DNA of 64,000 nucleotides from assembly GCF_002865645.1 (NCBI RefSeq), contig NW_020194588.1, positions 788,092 to 852,091 of the forward strand, read 5' to 3'. The notes under the pieces were generated by a model, which was given only the letters and a program-made list of their open reading frames with translations, did not search any database and had not been told where the DNA came from. A program made the position numbers and the translations under genes. How positions within the stretch are numbered: the stretch's first letter is position 1; each line of letters starts with the position of its first letter. This document shows positions 10,299 to 21,191 of the stretch, one piece after another. The DNA is from Hyaloscypha bicolor E (lineage: Eukaryota > Ascomycota > Leotiomycetes > Helotiales > Hyaloscyphaceae).

Positions 10299-13200
10299 AT
10301 GGCCGAGGACAGCAATCGCCGTAAGGCTGGGGGAATGAATGATTCATCAGATCGCGGTGATGCTAGAACTGGCGGTATTGGCTCTAACGACAAGATTGTC
10401 TCGGAATCTAGACACAAACAAGCCATTCCTCCAAACAGCCTGCAACGTGCCACCTCATGCGACTCAATGTTCCAGATTGGGCGGAGGAGACAGCCTCAGT
10501 CTTCTCTTTCTCCACTTGTGTCATGGGATGATACTAGCTTGATCAATAGGCACCATGTTGCTCCAATGTCTTATGTCGAGGATTCCGTGTCGATCCATCA
10601 GCCTGGCGCTGTTCTGACATCTCGTATCGATGATTCTGCGTCAACCCACAAGCCTCAGACTGCTCCAACATTTCGATCACGTTTTTCTACCTTGATCAGT
10701 CAACTTCGTGTTGCTCCAACATCGAATTTCGAAGATCTTTTGGCTGCTATACGGGAGAATCAGCGCAAGACAACCTTGTCTGGTGCTGCGTTGGAGGGGG
10801 AGGAGAATCGGCGTCAGATGGACAAAATCATGGCGGATCCAGCTCAGATGAGTGCAGCTCAGATGGGAATAATTATCAGACGAACCCAAAACATAAATGC
10901 TTTTGATGGCCCGAGGAGCAAAAAGCACAGTGATGCAGAGCAATTCTCGGGATTTTCTTCGCCAGCAGAGAGTGATTCGGAGGTCAATTTTGCAGAAAAT
11001 CGTCTTCTACACCCCGATGAATATTTCCAGGAGCTTGATGATCTAGGTTCTGTGGTGTTCCAAAAATCAATGTTCCATTTCTACACGGTAAGTTGCAAAT
11101 CATGAAATGCTGATAATATCGCTGAATGGCCACTAGGATGGAACAGTTGGCGCCCCATTCGATGGTACGATTCGCTTTAAAGCCTCATTTGTCGAAAATC
11201 TACCGTTTCAAAAGTTCTCTTACAATAATATACTTGACTTTTGTCTCAAGGTCGCAAGTTCGGCAAACGAAGATTCTGTCGGGACTATTTCAGGAGTTGG
11301 CGGACACTATACCAACCATCAAATGTATCATCGAGCAATCGAAGATTTGAACCACCTCATCGAATGTCGCAACATCATTTCCGCAGTCTGGGAAAGTCTT
11401 CAACAAATGAGATCTATTCATTACTGCGAGGAGTTTATCAGTCTGATTGTTCTCGACAGCACTCGGGCTGGTTTAGCCAGGCTCGTGAGGATCGAACGTA
11501 GCAGGATAGAACAACTAGCGTTAACGTTTGAGACATGTCTGTTCCAAGTCATGTCTCAGGATCCTGTCATGGTCTTGTTCGGCAATGTCTCTGAACTGTC
11601 GAAGGAGCTCACAATCGCGTGTCAAGAGCTGCTCCTTAAGCTCGATGTGATGATTCCAGGCGCTCATGACAGGAAAGATATTTGGCGGTGTGTAGTTCAC
11701 GTTCTTGATATGGCAGTCCTCTCCTACACTGGTGCGCATACACAGTTCCTTGGCAGTCATACAATTACATCGGTATCACTCCCTGGCCCGTTCCAGGAAG
11801 TGCAGCGCTACAGATTCTGCCGAAGATCTTTTTCGTGCCTCGACGGGTTTCTAAGAGGACAGCAAGCGTGGGTACTTGAAGTGGTTCTGCCAGGGATATT
11901 TGAGGTCAACCCGCCCCTCTTGTCCCTGTTAACAGACGCCGAGACTTTTGGGGACATATGGGGTCCAATGTGGAAATCTTACGCTCTTGGTGAAGAAGAA
12001 CGTATCGTTCAGTACAATGTTGGGAACGGGGTTATACTTCCTTGGAAGCCACAATCACCAACCTCATCCGAGGTTCGAAAGGGTGAAGTATTCTGTCACT
12101 GGATGGCGGACGAGGATCGTCGTGACGACGAGGGCTCTGCCGATTCAACCACTCTTCGCCCAAACGATACTCTGCTAATTGGAGCCCCTGTAACATTGGC
12201 AGTCAATGGCCAATGTGAATCCTCCTTCATTTATCAAAAACAAAGTTTGAGGGATTCTGGAGCTCTTTCAGAACCCGGAACAATAAGGAATGGAAGGATA
12301 CTAAGTTCGGAGCTAGTTCGAGTGCAAGTTGGCGGAAGATATGCGAACTTTGAATACACTCGAAAACATAAAAGACGAGAACAAACGCTAAAGCAATGTT
12401 TGATCGAAGACTGGAAGCACAACTCTCAAAGCCGCAAGGTTAGACATCTGGAGTTCAAGCTGGGTCTAGAGGTTTCGACATGTACCCGTAACGCCCGCCG
12501 AGTCAGATTGATTGAGCTACTTGGCACACGGACAATGCGAAATCATTTGCAGAATGGATCTTTCCAATGGCACAGCAAAGACTGTGAAGAAAGCTTCTAC
12601 TCAGCAATTCAGGACCAGGATTACACAGCCTTTCGTAAGTTGTATGACCAGTCCGAGCCTGAATGGCAAACAGATCTTTCAAATGCAATTGAGTATTGCT
12701 TGGACGCATTAAAAGACACTGGGAAAAACGAGAAAGACCTCGAAATGTTTTGGGCACCTGACGAGGAACCAGGCCTAAAAGTGACCTTGAAGTCCACTGA
12801 GCTTTCTTGGATTGGTTTCTTAGAAGAAACTGCAACGAGCGGGACACTGGCTGTACTAGAAGACCTGTGCCTGGAACTTTCGATTCTGGACATAGGGAAG
12901 AAGTGCCAAAACGCTCATTTTGACCCAAGACATATCGGCAGCAATACTTTTACCCCGGAACGAGCTTGCAAAGGCTCGATACTAGAAACTTCTGTGCAAC
13001 TCAACCAGCTATATGTTCCTTCTTCTATTAGCGGGGCAAATGGCAGAAGGTTCGGCTATGATAGCTCGCCTCCGAAATATGATTACTTTTGGTCTCTGTC
13101 ATCGCTAAAAGAGGGTGATAGTTTTAGCTTCGGCCAAAAGGGCTCTTTGGAAGTTATCACAGCATTAAATCAAGGCCAGATACTGGCAAAGTGGATCAAA

Positions 13201-13557
13201 CCCAAGGTTATCTCCAAGGTACTCGGCAGCAGCCAAACGCCGAGAGAGCACTACGAATGCATACGAGACGAGAATGAGAAAACCAGCCCTGTACATTTTT
13301 TCATTCTCAGTAACGCTCCAAGCAAAGTATCCTCAGGGCAATATCTATACAGACCATCTTCTCACGCCAACTCGTCGTCAGTCGGGTCTGGGGGGAAAGA
13401 ATATACTGTCGACTTTTCTAAGGATGGGCAACCTCGAACCGGAATCAATCAAACAGTTATCCCTCAAGACAGACCCGACGCACTGAGAGACATCTTCTAC
13501 GGCGGGGAAATTACCAACTCGGATGCCCCTGAAAACATGAGTATGTCCGTCAATTGA
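10299..13557 (+). CDS. Large uncharacterised Pezizomycotina protein (1069 aa)
   Basis: Two exons, 10299-11087 and 11137-13557, with a 49-bp intron (GTAAGT...CACTAG); both exons are in phase 0. The start is ATG of MAEDSNRRKAGG. Residues 1-250 are disordered and Ser/Thr-rich, with three degenerate repeats around 85-150 (SYVEDSVSIHQPGAVL, SRIDDSASTHKPQTAP, SQLRVAPTSNFEDLL). The rest is folded-looking: DLNHLIECRNIISAVWESL, FGDIWGPMWKSYAL, GEVFCHWM, NDTLLIGAPVTLAVNG, LEVSTCTRNARRVRLIELLG and FWAPDEEPGLKV. I know similar unnamed proteins from other Pezizomycotina, where WGP.W, CHW, LLIGA and CT.NARR recur, but no function or named domain. No membrane segment or catalytic motif is evident. The frame is intact although both neighbouring loci are degraded. 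Confidence 0.85.
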
Positions 13558-15002
13558 ATATCGGTCACAATCCTACCTTCAGCTCGTTAACTGAAAATAG
13601 ACATGACTTCACTGCCTGATGCGACGTGACGAGAGAGATTAGTCGGGTAAGAGGACATGGAGGCGGACAAAGAAGTGAATGAGCCTGGACTGAGAAGATA
13701 GGTATCACGAAAGCGGCGTTTTGTTGTGGGCGAGGCTCGGTGATTCGGACAGATCCGTCAATGGCGCATAAAAGCACGCGGAATTTGTTGGTTACAGTTC
13801 ACTCTTTTCTTACCCATTTCCTGTTTTTCTACATCCTCTTTCTTTTATCGTATAAAGTGGTCCTTTGCTTAGTATGAAATGTACCTTGGCTTGGCAGAAT
13901 CAAACTCTGCTCACGCCAGCATTCCGTTAATTAATGAAAAGTTCAGCGGCGGCAATTTTGTTCAGTTGAAGAAGCTGCGTGTCAGGCGGGATCTAAAACC
14001 GGTTCCCGAGCCGACTTTGGATCCTTGCAAGCTTGACAAGGAGCCAGAACAGACCCCTTGATATAATATTACCAACCCTATTAATAGGTCAAAGGAGGTG
14101 GCTGTGTCCAAGGCAGCAGGTTTTATATATCTAAAGGCATAGGAAAATGTAATTAATTTCCAGGAGACGGGAAACGGGTCACTCTATAGACTCGGGCTGA
14201 CTTAGTGCATGCGCAGGGTTCAGGGGGCAGCCCAAGTCAAAAGACGGAAATGGACTTTGGTGAGGTCAGATTTCGTCCCAGATTAATGGGGGAAGACGCC
14301 GCTCTCGCGGGCTACAGCGAATGGGCACGAGGGGTGGTAAAGCTTCTCTCGCCCCAGCTCTGGCCTATTTCCCGCAATCTATGAGCTAGTTACTATTCTT
14401 TCAGATATTTCTCAAGTGACGCTTCTAAGACAATCGACCCTTTAAGAATATGCGGGACTTCAATGTTTCGGGGCGGAGCGTCCGGTGCACGCCAGGCACT
14501 CGTAACTCCCTTACCTTACCTACCATTGTAACCCTCCTTGCAATCATGCGAAATACCGTAACGTTAGACCCTCTCAAATAAATCCAAACCTCCTGGACTT
14601 CCTTCTAAAGATACTACACATGAATATATAAAATGTGAGTCCTTCGACACTGACCGCACTGGGAAGACGCTCGGCACATTCATAATCACATGAACTCCAT
14701 ACCGTGAGTGTCTTGTGTCGCTGCAGGCAACATTCAGCCCACAATTTGGATCGGACCTCCCTCCCTACGGTTATCGTGGCATAAAGTCATGCGACTTCAG
14801 TGTATGTCCCCTGTGGTGCCTGTAGCTATAGCGCTTAGACGCTAGAACTTGGAGGTCTATGTGGCCAATTCCCTCGAAGCACCACCCATGACTGACTTCT
14901 ACCCCCCTTTCTCCACCGCGAGATAGCAGCACTGAGCGGAGACGCGAACATATGTATACGCCGCTACCGAATCTGCTCCCGCCAAATGTTCATGAACTAC
15001 CA
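13558..15002. other. Intergenic region
   Basis: A pyrimidine-rich tract followed by TATAAA-like sequence at about 13800-13860 looks like a promoter. It is followed only by an ATG at 13873 with an 18-codon frame that stops, so it may belong to a lost gene. Nothing else recognisable to 15002. Confidence 0.4.
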
Positions 15003-15254
15003 GTTCGTACCTTCCACTAGTTTCCACTGGTGGTTCGTGAAAGCGACCTGGCCATACTAACGACCTGGCCAAGTATTTCACATAGTAATTTGTGTAGGAG
15101 GTACTTCTAACTAGCTGGTCTGTGCTGGTCTGCTACAAATTTAGCGAGGAACACCAATTTTGGGGGGTTGGCCAGGTCGCTAGTATGGCCAGGTCGCTAG
15201 TATGGCCAGGTCGCTTTCACGAACCACCAGTGGAAACTAGTGGAAGGTACGAAC
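15003..15254. repeat. Foldback element: 69-bp inverted repeat with 17-bp tandem units
   Basis: Left arm 15003-15071 and right arm 15186-15254 are reverse complements with a single mismatch, separated by 114 bp. At the inner edge of the right arm the unit tggccaggtcgctagta repeats about 2.8 times (15169-15215); the left arm has fewer copies. This looks like a small foldback or MITE-type element, or a hairpin formed by an inverted duplication. No transposase is present. Confidence 0.85.
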
Positions 15255-16092
15255 GGGTAGAGAGATTCGGCATTCCAACGAGGCCTCGAGAACCTCCTCA
15301 GCCTTCATTTGCCTCTACTTCTGGGCTAATTGGAGGCGCCGATTCGGGGATCAATGTCATTTTAAATATAACGCAGCTAGCATTCAAACAACAGGACCTT
15401 ATAGGCCTTACAGTCCCTTTGTCAGGGGTAGAAAAGCGGATCGAGAGGATGGGTGGACTTCGTCGAGTACTGACTCGGGGAATGATGGTTCTTCCGTCGG
15501 AGTTAGTACCAAATATTTGAAGAGAAGTAAGAACGGGCGGGCAGGTAAGGAGAATAAAAAGAAAAGAATGGACGGATTTGGGGAGAGGAATTCAAGGCGG
15601 ACAGATTTTATATAATTCCAAGACTAATTTTCGGAGATGATGTGGATTGTTCACCCAGATGAGATTGACAAATAAAATGACTGAATTGATTAATGAATCG
15701 TTGTTTCGATAGTAATTCGGCATTGGCCAAGGAATTGATTCAAGTACTAATTGAAGATATCTTCGGGATAGACCACTATGACGTGGTTTACGGAGCGATG
15801 ATAGAGCAGGCTGGAGAAGCAAAAAGAGTTCAGGTTACTAAGTAATATCATTAGGGTATTTAAAAGCCAGGTATAGAGATGGGCTGAGATAAGAAAAGAA
15901 GGCAAGTGAGGGTTGCATTCGGTAAGTCAGTCCTGCTGCCTAGTTCTTATTCTTCCGGCTAAAAGCGGGTAATAGAAGCGTAAATACGGCGCCACTTTAG
16001 CGGTGAATACAAACCTTAAAAGAGAAGCTCGAGAATATAAGTAGTAGTGTCTGGCCTCTTTTTATATATCATTTTCTGCCACTAAAATCAAG
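15255..16092. other. Intergenic region and promoter of the GNAT pseudogene
   Basis: AT-rich sequence without a gene. TATA-like sequence (TTTATATATC near 16061) precedes the ATG at 16093 by about 30 bases. Confidence 0.4.
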
Positions 16093-16614
16093 ATGTCCGT
16101 AACTCAAATCCGTCCTCAATATCCGTACTCCATTTCTCCTGCTCGAAGTCCAAACGATATCGATACTATCCGCAATCTCATCCTTACCTATAGCCAAAGC
16201 CAGGTACCAAAACAAATCCTAGTTCTTATATCAGAAGCAGCTTCTCTCCCTGGGCGTTACTTCCTACTATATGGAGAGATGCTTCTTACCCGTACCCCTG
16301 AACAGGCTCCAATCGGCTGGGTTGGGCTCCGTCCATTTCCCGAGATATCAGATTCCTAAGCTCCTGTATATAATACAGATATTTGCCAATTCAAACGACT
16401 ATTTGTTCTAGAGGAGTATAGAGGGAAGGGAATTGGGAAGGCGCTGGTACAGGAAGTTATTAAGACGGCGAGAGAGAAGGGGTATAAGGAGATCAGGATT
16501 TCCGCCGAGATACAGCTGGAGAGGGAGATTGAGAGTTATAAGCGGTAGGGTTTTGTGGAGAGAGAGAAGTATTTTGAGGGTACTGAGCCGGATTTGGTGT
16601 TTTTGGCGCTTTAG
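16093..16614 (+). pseudogene. GNAT-family N-acetyltransferase, two RIP-type stops
   Basis: Starting at ATG 16093, one frame runs 174 codons to the final TAG at 16612-16614, with only two internal stops: TAA after PFPEISDS and TAG after IESYKR. Both become Q if C-to-T is reversed. The N-terminal half has ISPARSPNDIDTIRNLI and GWVGLRPFPE. Past the first stop, RLFVLEEYRGKGIGKALVQE is GNAT motif A with the acetyl-CoA pyrophosphate-binding R-G-x-G-x-G pattern. It is followed by EKGYKEIRISAE (motif B region) and GFVEREKYFEG near the end. Length and order match a small complete GNAT enzyme. The substrate cannot be told. With two stops and RIP-like context it is a recent pseudogene. Confidence 0.82.
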
Positions 16615-16943
16615 CTGTAATTCTCTGTTTATTCACTTCTGTAGAAGATCCGCTGGAGTTGATCCAATGGTGTTATCCTCGAAAACTCGTAGGGGTAGAT
16701 CTATTTCGAGAAAAATCATATTTACTTACGGGTAGCTTCGTATACTGAAGTACTCTGGCGCGAAATCGTTTGATACTGCAATATCTTGCAACAACTAACC
16801 ACCAACCCTCACCTGACCAGCTCAGTCTATATTGGAGAATCCCTCTCTCAACGGCAATTATGGCTTTCTTGGCCCTTACTTAGAGTGCCAAGGGTGATGT
16901 ATACTTGCCATCTTTTAAGTATCTCGAGATTGAGATACCTGCC

Positions 16944-18770
16944 ATGATCTCAATCCGCAATATAGCGAGCGCCACCCGGCAGCTTGGCGACTTGATGTTG
17001 TATTATCCTTTATCTTCCCCAAGTACCGCGAATGAAGACAATACTCCTGAAGTATCTAAAGAGCATCCTACGAGTACGGCGCAATTCCTTTACAGCGAGA
17101 TCCCTACTAGGGTCAAGTATGAAGTGAAGAGATCGAGTATTCCTGAAACCGACCGTGGACTGTTCGTATAAAACAAGACAGCAGAGGGAGAGATGATCTT
17201 CAGTATTGCGGAGCCAATATTCAATATAGTACGTACTATGCGCCAGCTTTTGTTTTAGGTGGATACTAATCTGGAGCAGGTTGAGGACGGTACTATGTCT
17301 TGCTGTAAGATATGTGATAATTGCATGTCCCGTAGCGTTATTTGGGGTGATAGGGGAAGAATGTATTTATATAGCGTTCTCGAAGATCCCAGCTTGAAGG
17401 TCAAGGTTTCTGAATGTACCGGATGCCACGTTCTCCATTACTATAGCAAGGCAAGTTTCAACTCATGTGACGATGCAAACATTTCCAAAACTGACTGAAA
17501 TTGGTGTCTGCCCAGGTATATCGAGCGGAAACTTGGAATCATGATTACAAGTTCTAGTGTGGAATACTTGGCGCCTTTAATGACCTCACCAGAACCGAGG
17601 GTGATCTGATGGATGCGGTACTGACGGCTTATGCTTGGGACTTCCGTTGCTTGCTTTGTTTGCTGCTCCTCTACGCCAACTGCCAGATCTCACCAAATGA
17701 ATGGGCTGGAATCCGTCTCTATATCGTCGTCTTGTTTCTACAGAGAAGAGTCCGTATACAATGGAGGAGGCGAAGGTCTTCGTACGTATACTGAAGTTAG
17801 CTACTGAATCAGACGTTAGCGAGGAGGAAATCTTGGAGCTGGTCTTTGGAGTTAGTTTCGATTCCTATATTGCGGGCAATTACTAACTGGTCGCGGATGC
17901 ATCAAAATAAATTGGGCACTCGAACTCCCGTCATGAACTGCACCCGTGGAGTAGCTGATGCTACGCTTCCTTTCTTCGTTACGAAAGGAGTCTGTATCGA
18001 TCCATTCCTGCCCTCGTAAACCACGACTGCGAGCCGAATGCGACTTGGGTTACCGAACGTAGAGGCGTCTTTGTTCGCGCACTGAAAGAAATCCCAGCAA
18101 ATACCGAAATCACATCCTCATACCCGGGTGTCCATGGAGACCGCCAATCACGTCAGGAGAAGCTGCAAGCAGTCTGGGGCATCAGTTGCGCCTGCAATAC
18201 TTGCAAGAAAGCTACACTGAGTCTGAATGGTGCCCTGCGTAAACGAATCATTTCGCTCGCTGGTCTTGGCTTGGAGAAATATCCGATGCGCGAACTACAT
18301 ACGCTAGTGCTGTACTGCTATATGCAGCAAAATGACTACACGGAGGCATTGAAGACAGCGCTCAAACTCCACTACCCAATTGATAAGAAGCAGATTCCAA
18401 CAGTCTCCCCAACTGACCACTTGGGAATGGTTAGTGTGCTTGTGGGCGCTGTCAATATATCGTTCGAAGTTGACTGCAAGCCAATGCATAACGTCATGCC
18501 TCATTTGTATCATCATCAAAGAGAAAGTACATCGAGGGCATAGAAAAAGTGGGTCAGTTCCGATAATGCTGTGAGACGCGAGAAGGAGGTGTTCAAGGAA
18601 GATGGGAAAAAGGTCACTCGAGGATGCAAGAAGATCGAGGCTCTGATGGAGATTGGCACGATCAGAGAAGAGAGGCGGGCTTTCGCGGGGAAGATGAATA
18701 CATTGATAAAGTGGGCTGGCTTCCTACCTTGGCGGAGAAAGATTTGCCTTACGCTGTGAAACTAAGAAGC
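16944..18770 (+). pseudogene. SET-MYND (SMYD-like) protein, degraded
   Basis: SMYD-type proteins are lysine methyltransferases with a MYND zinc finger inside the SET domain. Pieces in order: VKYEVKRSSIPETDRGLFV, a TAA (Q if reverted), NKTAEGEMIFSIAEPIFNI, CDNC and CTGCHVLHYYSK (partial MYND, one Cys replaced by Ser), ETWNHDYKF followed by TAG, QISPNEWAGI, STEKSPYTMEEAKVFV, LVNHDCEPNATWV (SET core NHxCxPN), LKEIPANTEITSSY, WGISCACNTCKKA (post-SET Cys) and ELHTLVLYCYMQQNDYTEAL (C-terminal helices). A GC-AG intron (GCAAGT to GCCCAG, with CTGAC) appears after YYSK. Several frameshifts and stops break it. Its layout parallels the intact gene at 37278, including the helices after the SET domain. 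Confidence 0.8.
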
Positions 18771-18932
18771 ACTGTTAGTACTTTCGCTATGGAGGTAGCC
18801 TAACAAGTGAATTCTTATGAGTAAAAAACCCTGCACCAAGGTGTACCAGCCATTAAATACCCTATAAATTATCATTTAAGGGCAAACTTCCTTAACTTCC
18901 TATGATATTAACCTCTAATAACCCTATTGAAG

Positions 18933-21191
18933 TTATCCCCGTAGTAATCTCTGACTTCCTACTCCAGCCCAAACGCCCGTAGACTTAATTCGATGAACCT
19001 TATTATACTCCATAACAGCCTCCACGAAGCACCCAAAGCAACACGCGCTTTCCCGTACAAACCCCTCCCCGCCCTGAAAACCTATCGCGATATTACTCTT
19101 CAACCAGTTATCCTGCAGTAACGCTATGTGCGGAAACGGTTCTTGAATGTCAGGATTCAGTAGTATCCGGGGAATAGTAGCGTAAGAGCTCATCGTCCAT
19201 TTCATTGCTACATCGCTGAACGTATACGGGTGAACTTGGACTTGTTGTTCATCGTGGACATCGTGGGTGCAGCAAGGCCGTCGCGCTTGGATCAGTCCAA
19301 GGTAAATATCTGCAATACTCAAAGCGCGAATCGAGCCTTCGGTGCGGACAATCATCATCTGACTATACAGATCTCCGCCTCTAGGAAATATGGCGTATGT
19401 GATATCGCACGAGGACTTATCGTCTGAACCGCCAGAGACAAATTCTAGTTGGGGGCTTTCCTCGCCGTCATCATCTCCTGCAAGAGTATCTTCCGCTACA
19501 ATCACGGCCCACTCGCTCTCCCGCGAGGTCAAAAGGGAGACCAGTAATGGCAGAAGTGCTAGTCGGAACCACGTTTCCCAATTTATACAGCGTAGTTGAA
19601 TGAGCTCCACAAGGAACTGCATGGTGACTTTGATGAGACTGGAATAAGAGTCCTCGGCCCTCAAGTTTGAGATGTCTTTGGCCCCTGCAGCTTCTGCCAA
19701 GGCGTGTCCCATCAACAACATGATCTCTGTAAACATATGAGTTTGAAGACAACCATCATTAAGCCGATCATATTGCAGGGTCCTAAACTCTCTAAGGTTT
19801 TGCTCCTTATTCGAATTACAACCACATTCACAGCGGTTTCGGGCCACCGCCAGTGCGTCGTAAACATCCGGATACCGCAAGATTATCTCATGCGCTGGAT
19901 ATTCAACTCCCCCTCTCTTGATATTTTCCATATGATCAACGTCGTCCGGCCCAAACGCAAAAGGTACTATCTTGTCGTTCCCAAGGTTCTGTTGAAGAAT
20001 GGTTGGACTTGTCCGCACCCACCACTTGAATTTTCTACCCTCCTTGACTTGAGGTTCAAAGCTGAGGGAAGGAAAGACTCCAGAGACTGTGGTATCAAAC
20101 AGAGATGCAACAATTCGTTGTGCGGAGCTCAAAGCCATATTGAGCTCCTTCTTGTTCAGGGAGAGATAAGTTCCGCTGTGAGGGTTTGCGAATCTGTACA
20201 AAGGAATACGAGTTCCAGACGTAGAGCCTGGTCCCATATGACGGGCAAAACCGTTATTCCAAGATATCTTTGGGTCTATGTCGAATGTCGAGCCATAGCG
20301 TCCACCGATTCTAAAGCCCACGACATGATCCGCATCCCTACAAAGCCTTTCGGAATTTTCGGTAATGAGACACCCATTAACGGGGGTTTCAACAACGAAA
20401 AACGTGAGAATCTCGGGAGACGTGCCGAGAGCTTTATCGAAAACCAATTTCCCCTGCATGCTCACCACCAAAACGCCATTCCAATGATTGTAGATCCAAC
20501 ACAAGAGGTCAACCGCAAAGTACTTTACTTGAACGACGACATCTGAACCAATTCTTTCCTGGATATCATGAATAGTACGAGCGAGATCTGGGTGCTCCAT
20601 ACAATGCCCGACATACTTCTCAAAGACTTCCGGAAGGGGGCTGATTTCTAGTCCAGCGTTGACCGTATGCAAATGAATACTATCTGTCATCTTCTGAACC
20701 ACGGCCTGAATCTGAGCTGTGGCGAAAAATAGTCTCGATGCGCGATGCTCGTTGGGATATGCATTCATCAAGAAAATATCAATGAACGTTTTCTCAGCAG
20801 CTTTTGACGGGTGATATTTCAAAATCACAGCCTCGGTCGTTGCTACCCAGCGTAGTTCCTTATCTCGAAGGATGGTACTGCCCAAAGCGCCTGGCATGAC
20901 AAGACGGAGGCCGAAGAGCTTGCTTGCATTGACCTGGAGTTGAGCGAGAATCGCCTGACCATTGGGATTCGGATGTGCGAAATTCTGGTAAGCCCGCATA
21001 GTCTGGAGAAATGCCTCTTCGTTAAGACGTTCTCGAGCCAGCCATTTCACCACTTGTATTCCTGCAGTGGTTCCTGCTTCGGCTACGAGACTGATGAGAT
21101 CTAGACCCCCGGATTTGCCAATGGCGGTGGTGAGATCCATGGCTCGAGCGGCGGCAGCCATCTGTGCGGCTTGTAAAGATGTGCCTGACAT
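18933..21191 (-). CDS. Uncharacterised fungal protein with Cys cluster (752 aa)
   Basis: A single uninterrupted frame from ATG at 21191 (MSGTSLQAAQMAAAARAMDL), with no intron needed. The N-terminal 200 residues look helical (GLDLISLVAEAGTTAGIQVV, PSKAAEKTFIDIFLMNAYPN). The middle has GFRIGGRYGSTFD, and then a Cys-rich patch CECGCN followed 20-odd residues later by GCLQTHMFTEIMLLMGHAL and EAAGAKDISNL. This patch recurs in large unnamed Pezizomycotina proteins that I have seen, so it is probably a family signature, perhaps metal-binding. No catalytic motif, signal peptide or clear membrane segment. Function unknown. The intact reading frame between a RIP-ruined pseudogene and a retroelement suggests it is under selection. 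Confidence 0.82.
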   Translation of the reverse strand: MSGTSLQAAQMAAAARAMDLTTAIGKSGGLDLISLVAEAGTTAGIQVVKWLARERLNEEAFLQTMRAYQNFAHPNPNGQAILAQLQVNASKLFGLRLVMPGALGSTILRDKELRWVATTEAVILKYHPSKAAEKTFIDIFLMNAYPNEHRASRLFFATAQIQAVVQKMTDSIHLHTVNAGLEISPLPEVFEKYVGHCMEHPDLARTIHDIQERIGSDVVVQVKYFAVDLLCWIYNHWNGVLVVSMQGKLVFDKALGTSPEILTFFVVETPVNGCLITENSERLCRDADHVVGFRIGGRYGSTFDIDPKISWNNGFARHMGPGSTSGTRIPLYRFANPHSGTYLSLNKKELNMALSSAQRIVASLFDTTVSGVFPSLSFEPQVKEGRKFKWWVRTSPTILQQNLGNDKIVPFAFGPDDVDHMENIKRGGVEYPAHEIILRYPDVYDALAVARNRCECGCNSNKEQNLREFRTLQYDRLNDGCLQTHMFTEIMLLMGHALAEAAGAKDISNLRAEDSYSSLIKVTMQFLVELIQLRCINWETWFRLALLPLLVSLLTSRESEWAVIVAEDTLAGDDDGEESPQLEFVSGGSDDKSSCDITYAIFPRGGDLYSQMMIVRTEGSIRALSIADIYLGLIQARRPCCTHDVHDEQQVQVHPYTFSDVAMKWTMSSYATIPRILLNPDIQEPFPHIALLQDNWLKSNIAIGFQGGEGFVRESACCFGCFVEAVMEYNKVHRIKSTGVWAGVGSQRLLRG

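Noticed and set aside
19704..20546. 280-codon plus-strand frame
   Set aside because: Antisense to the intact 752-aa gene and without recognisable features.
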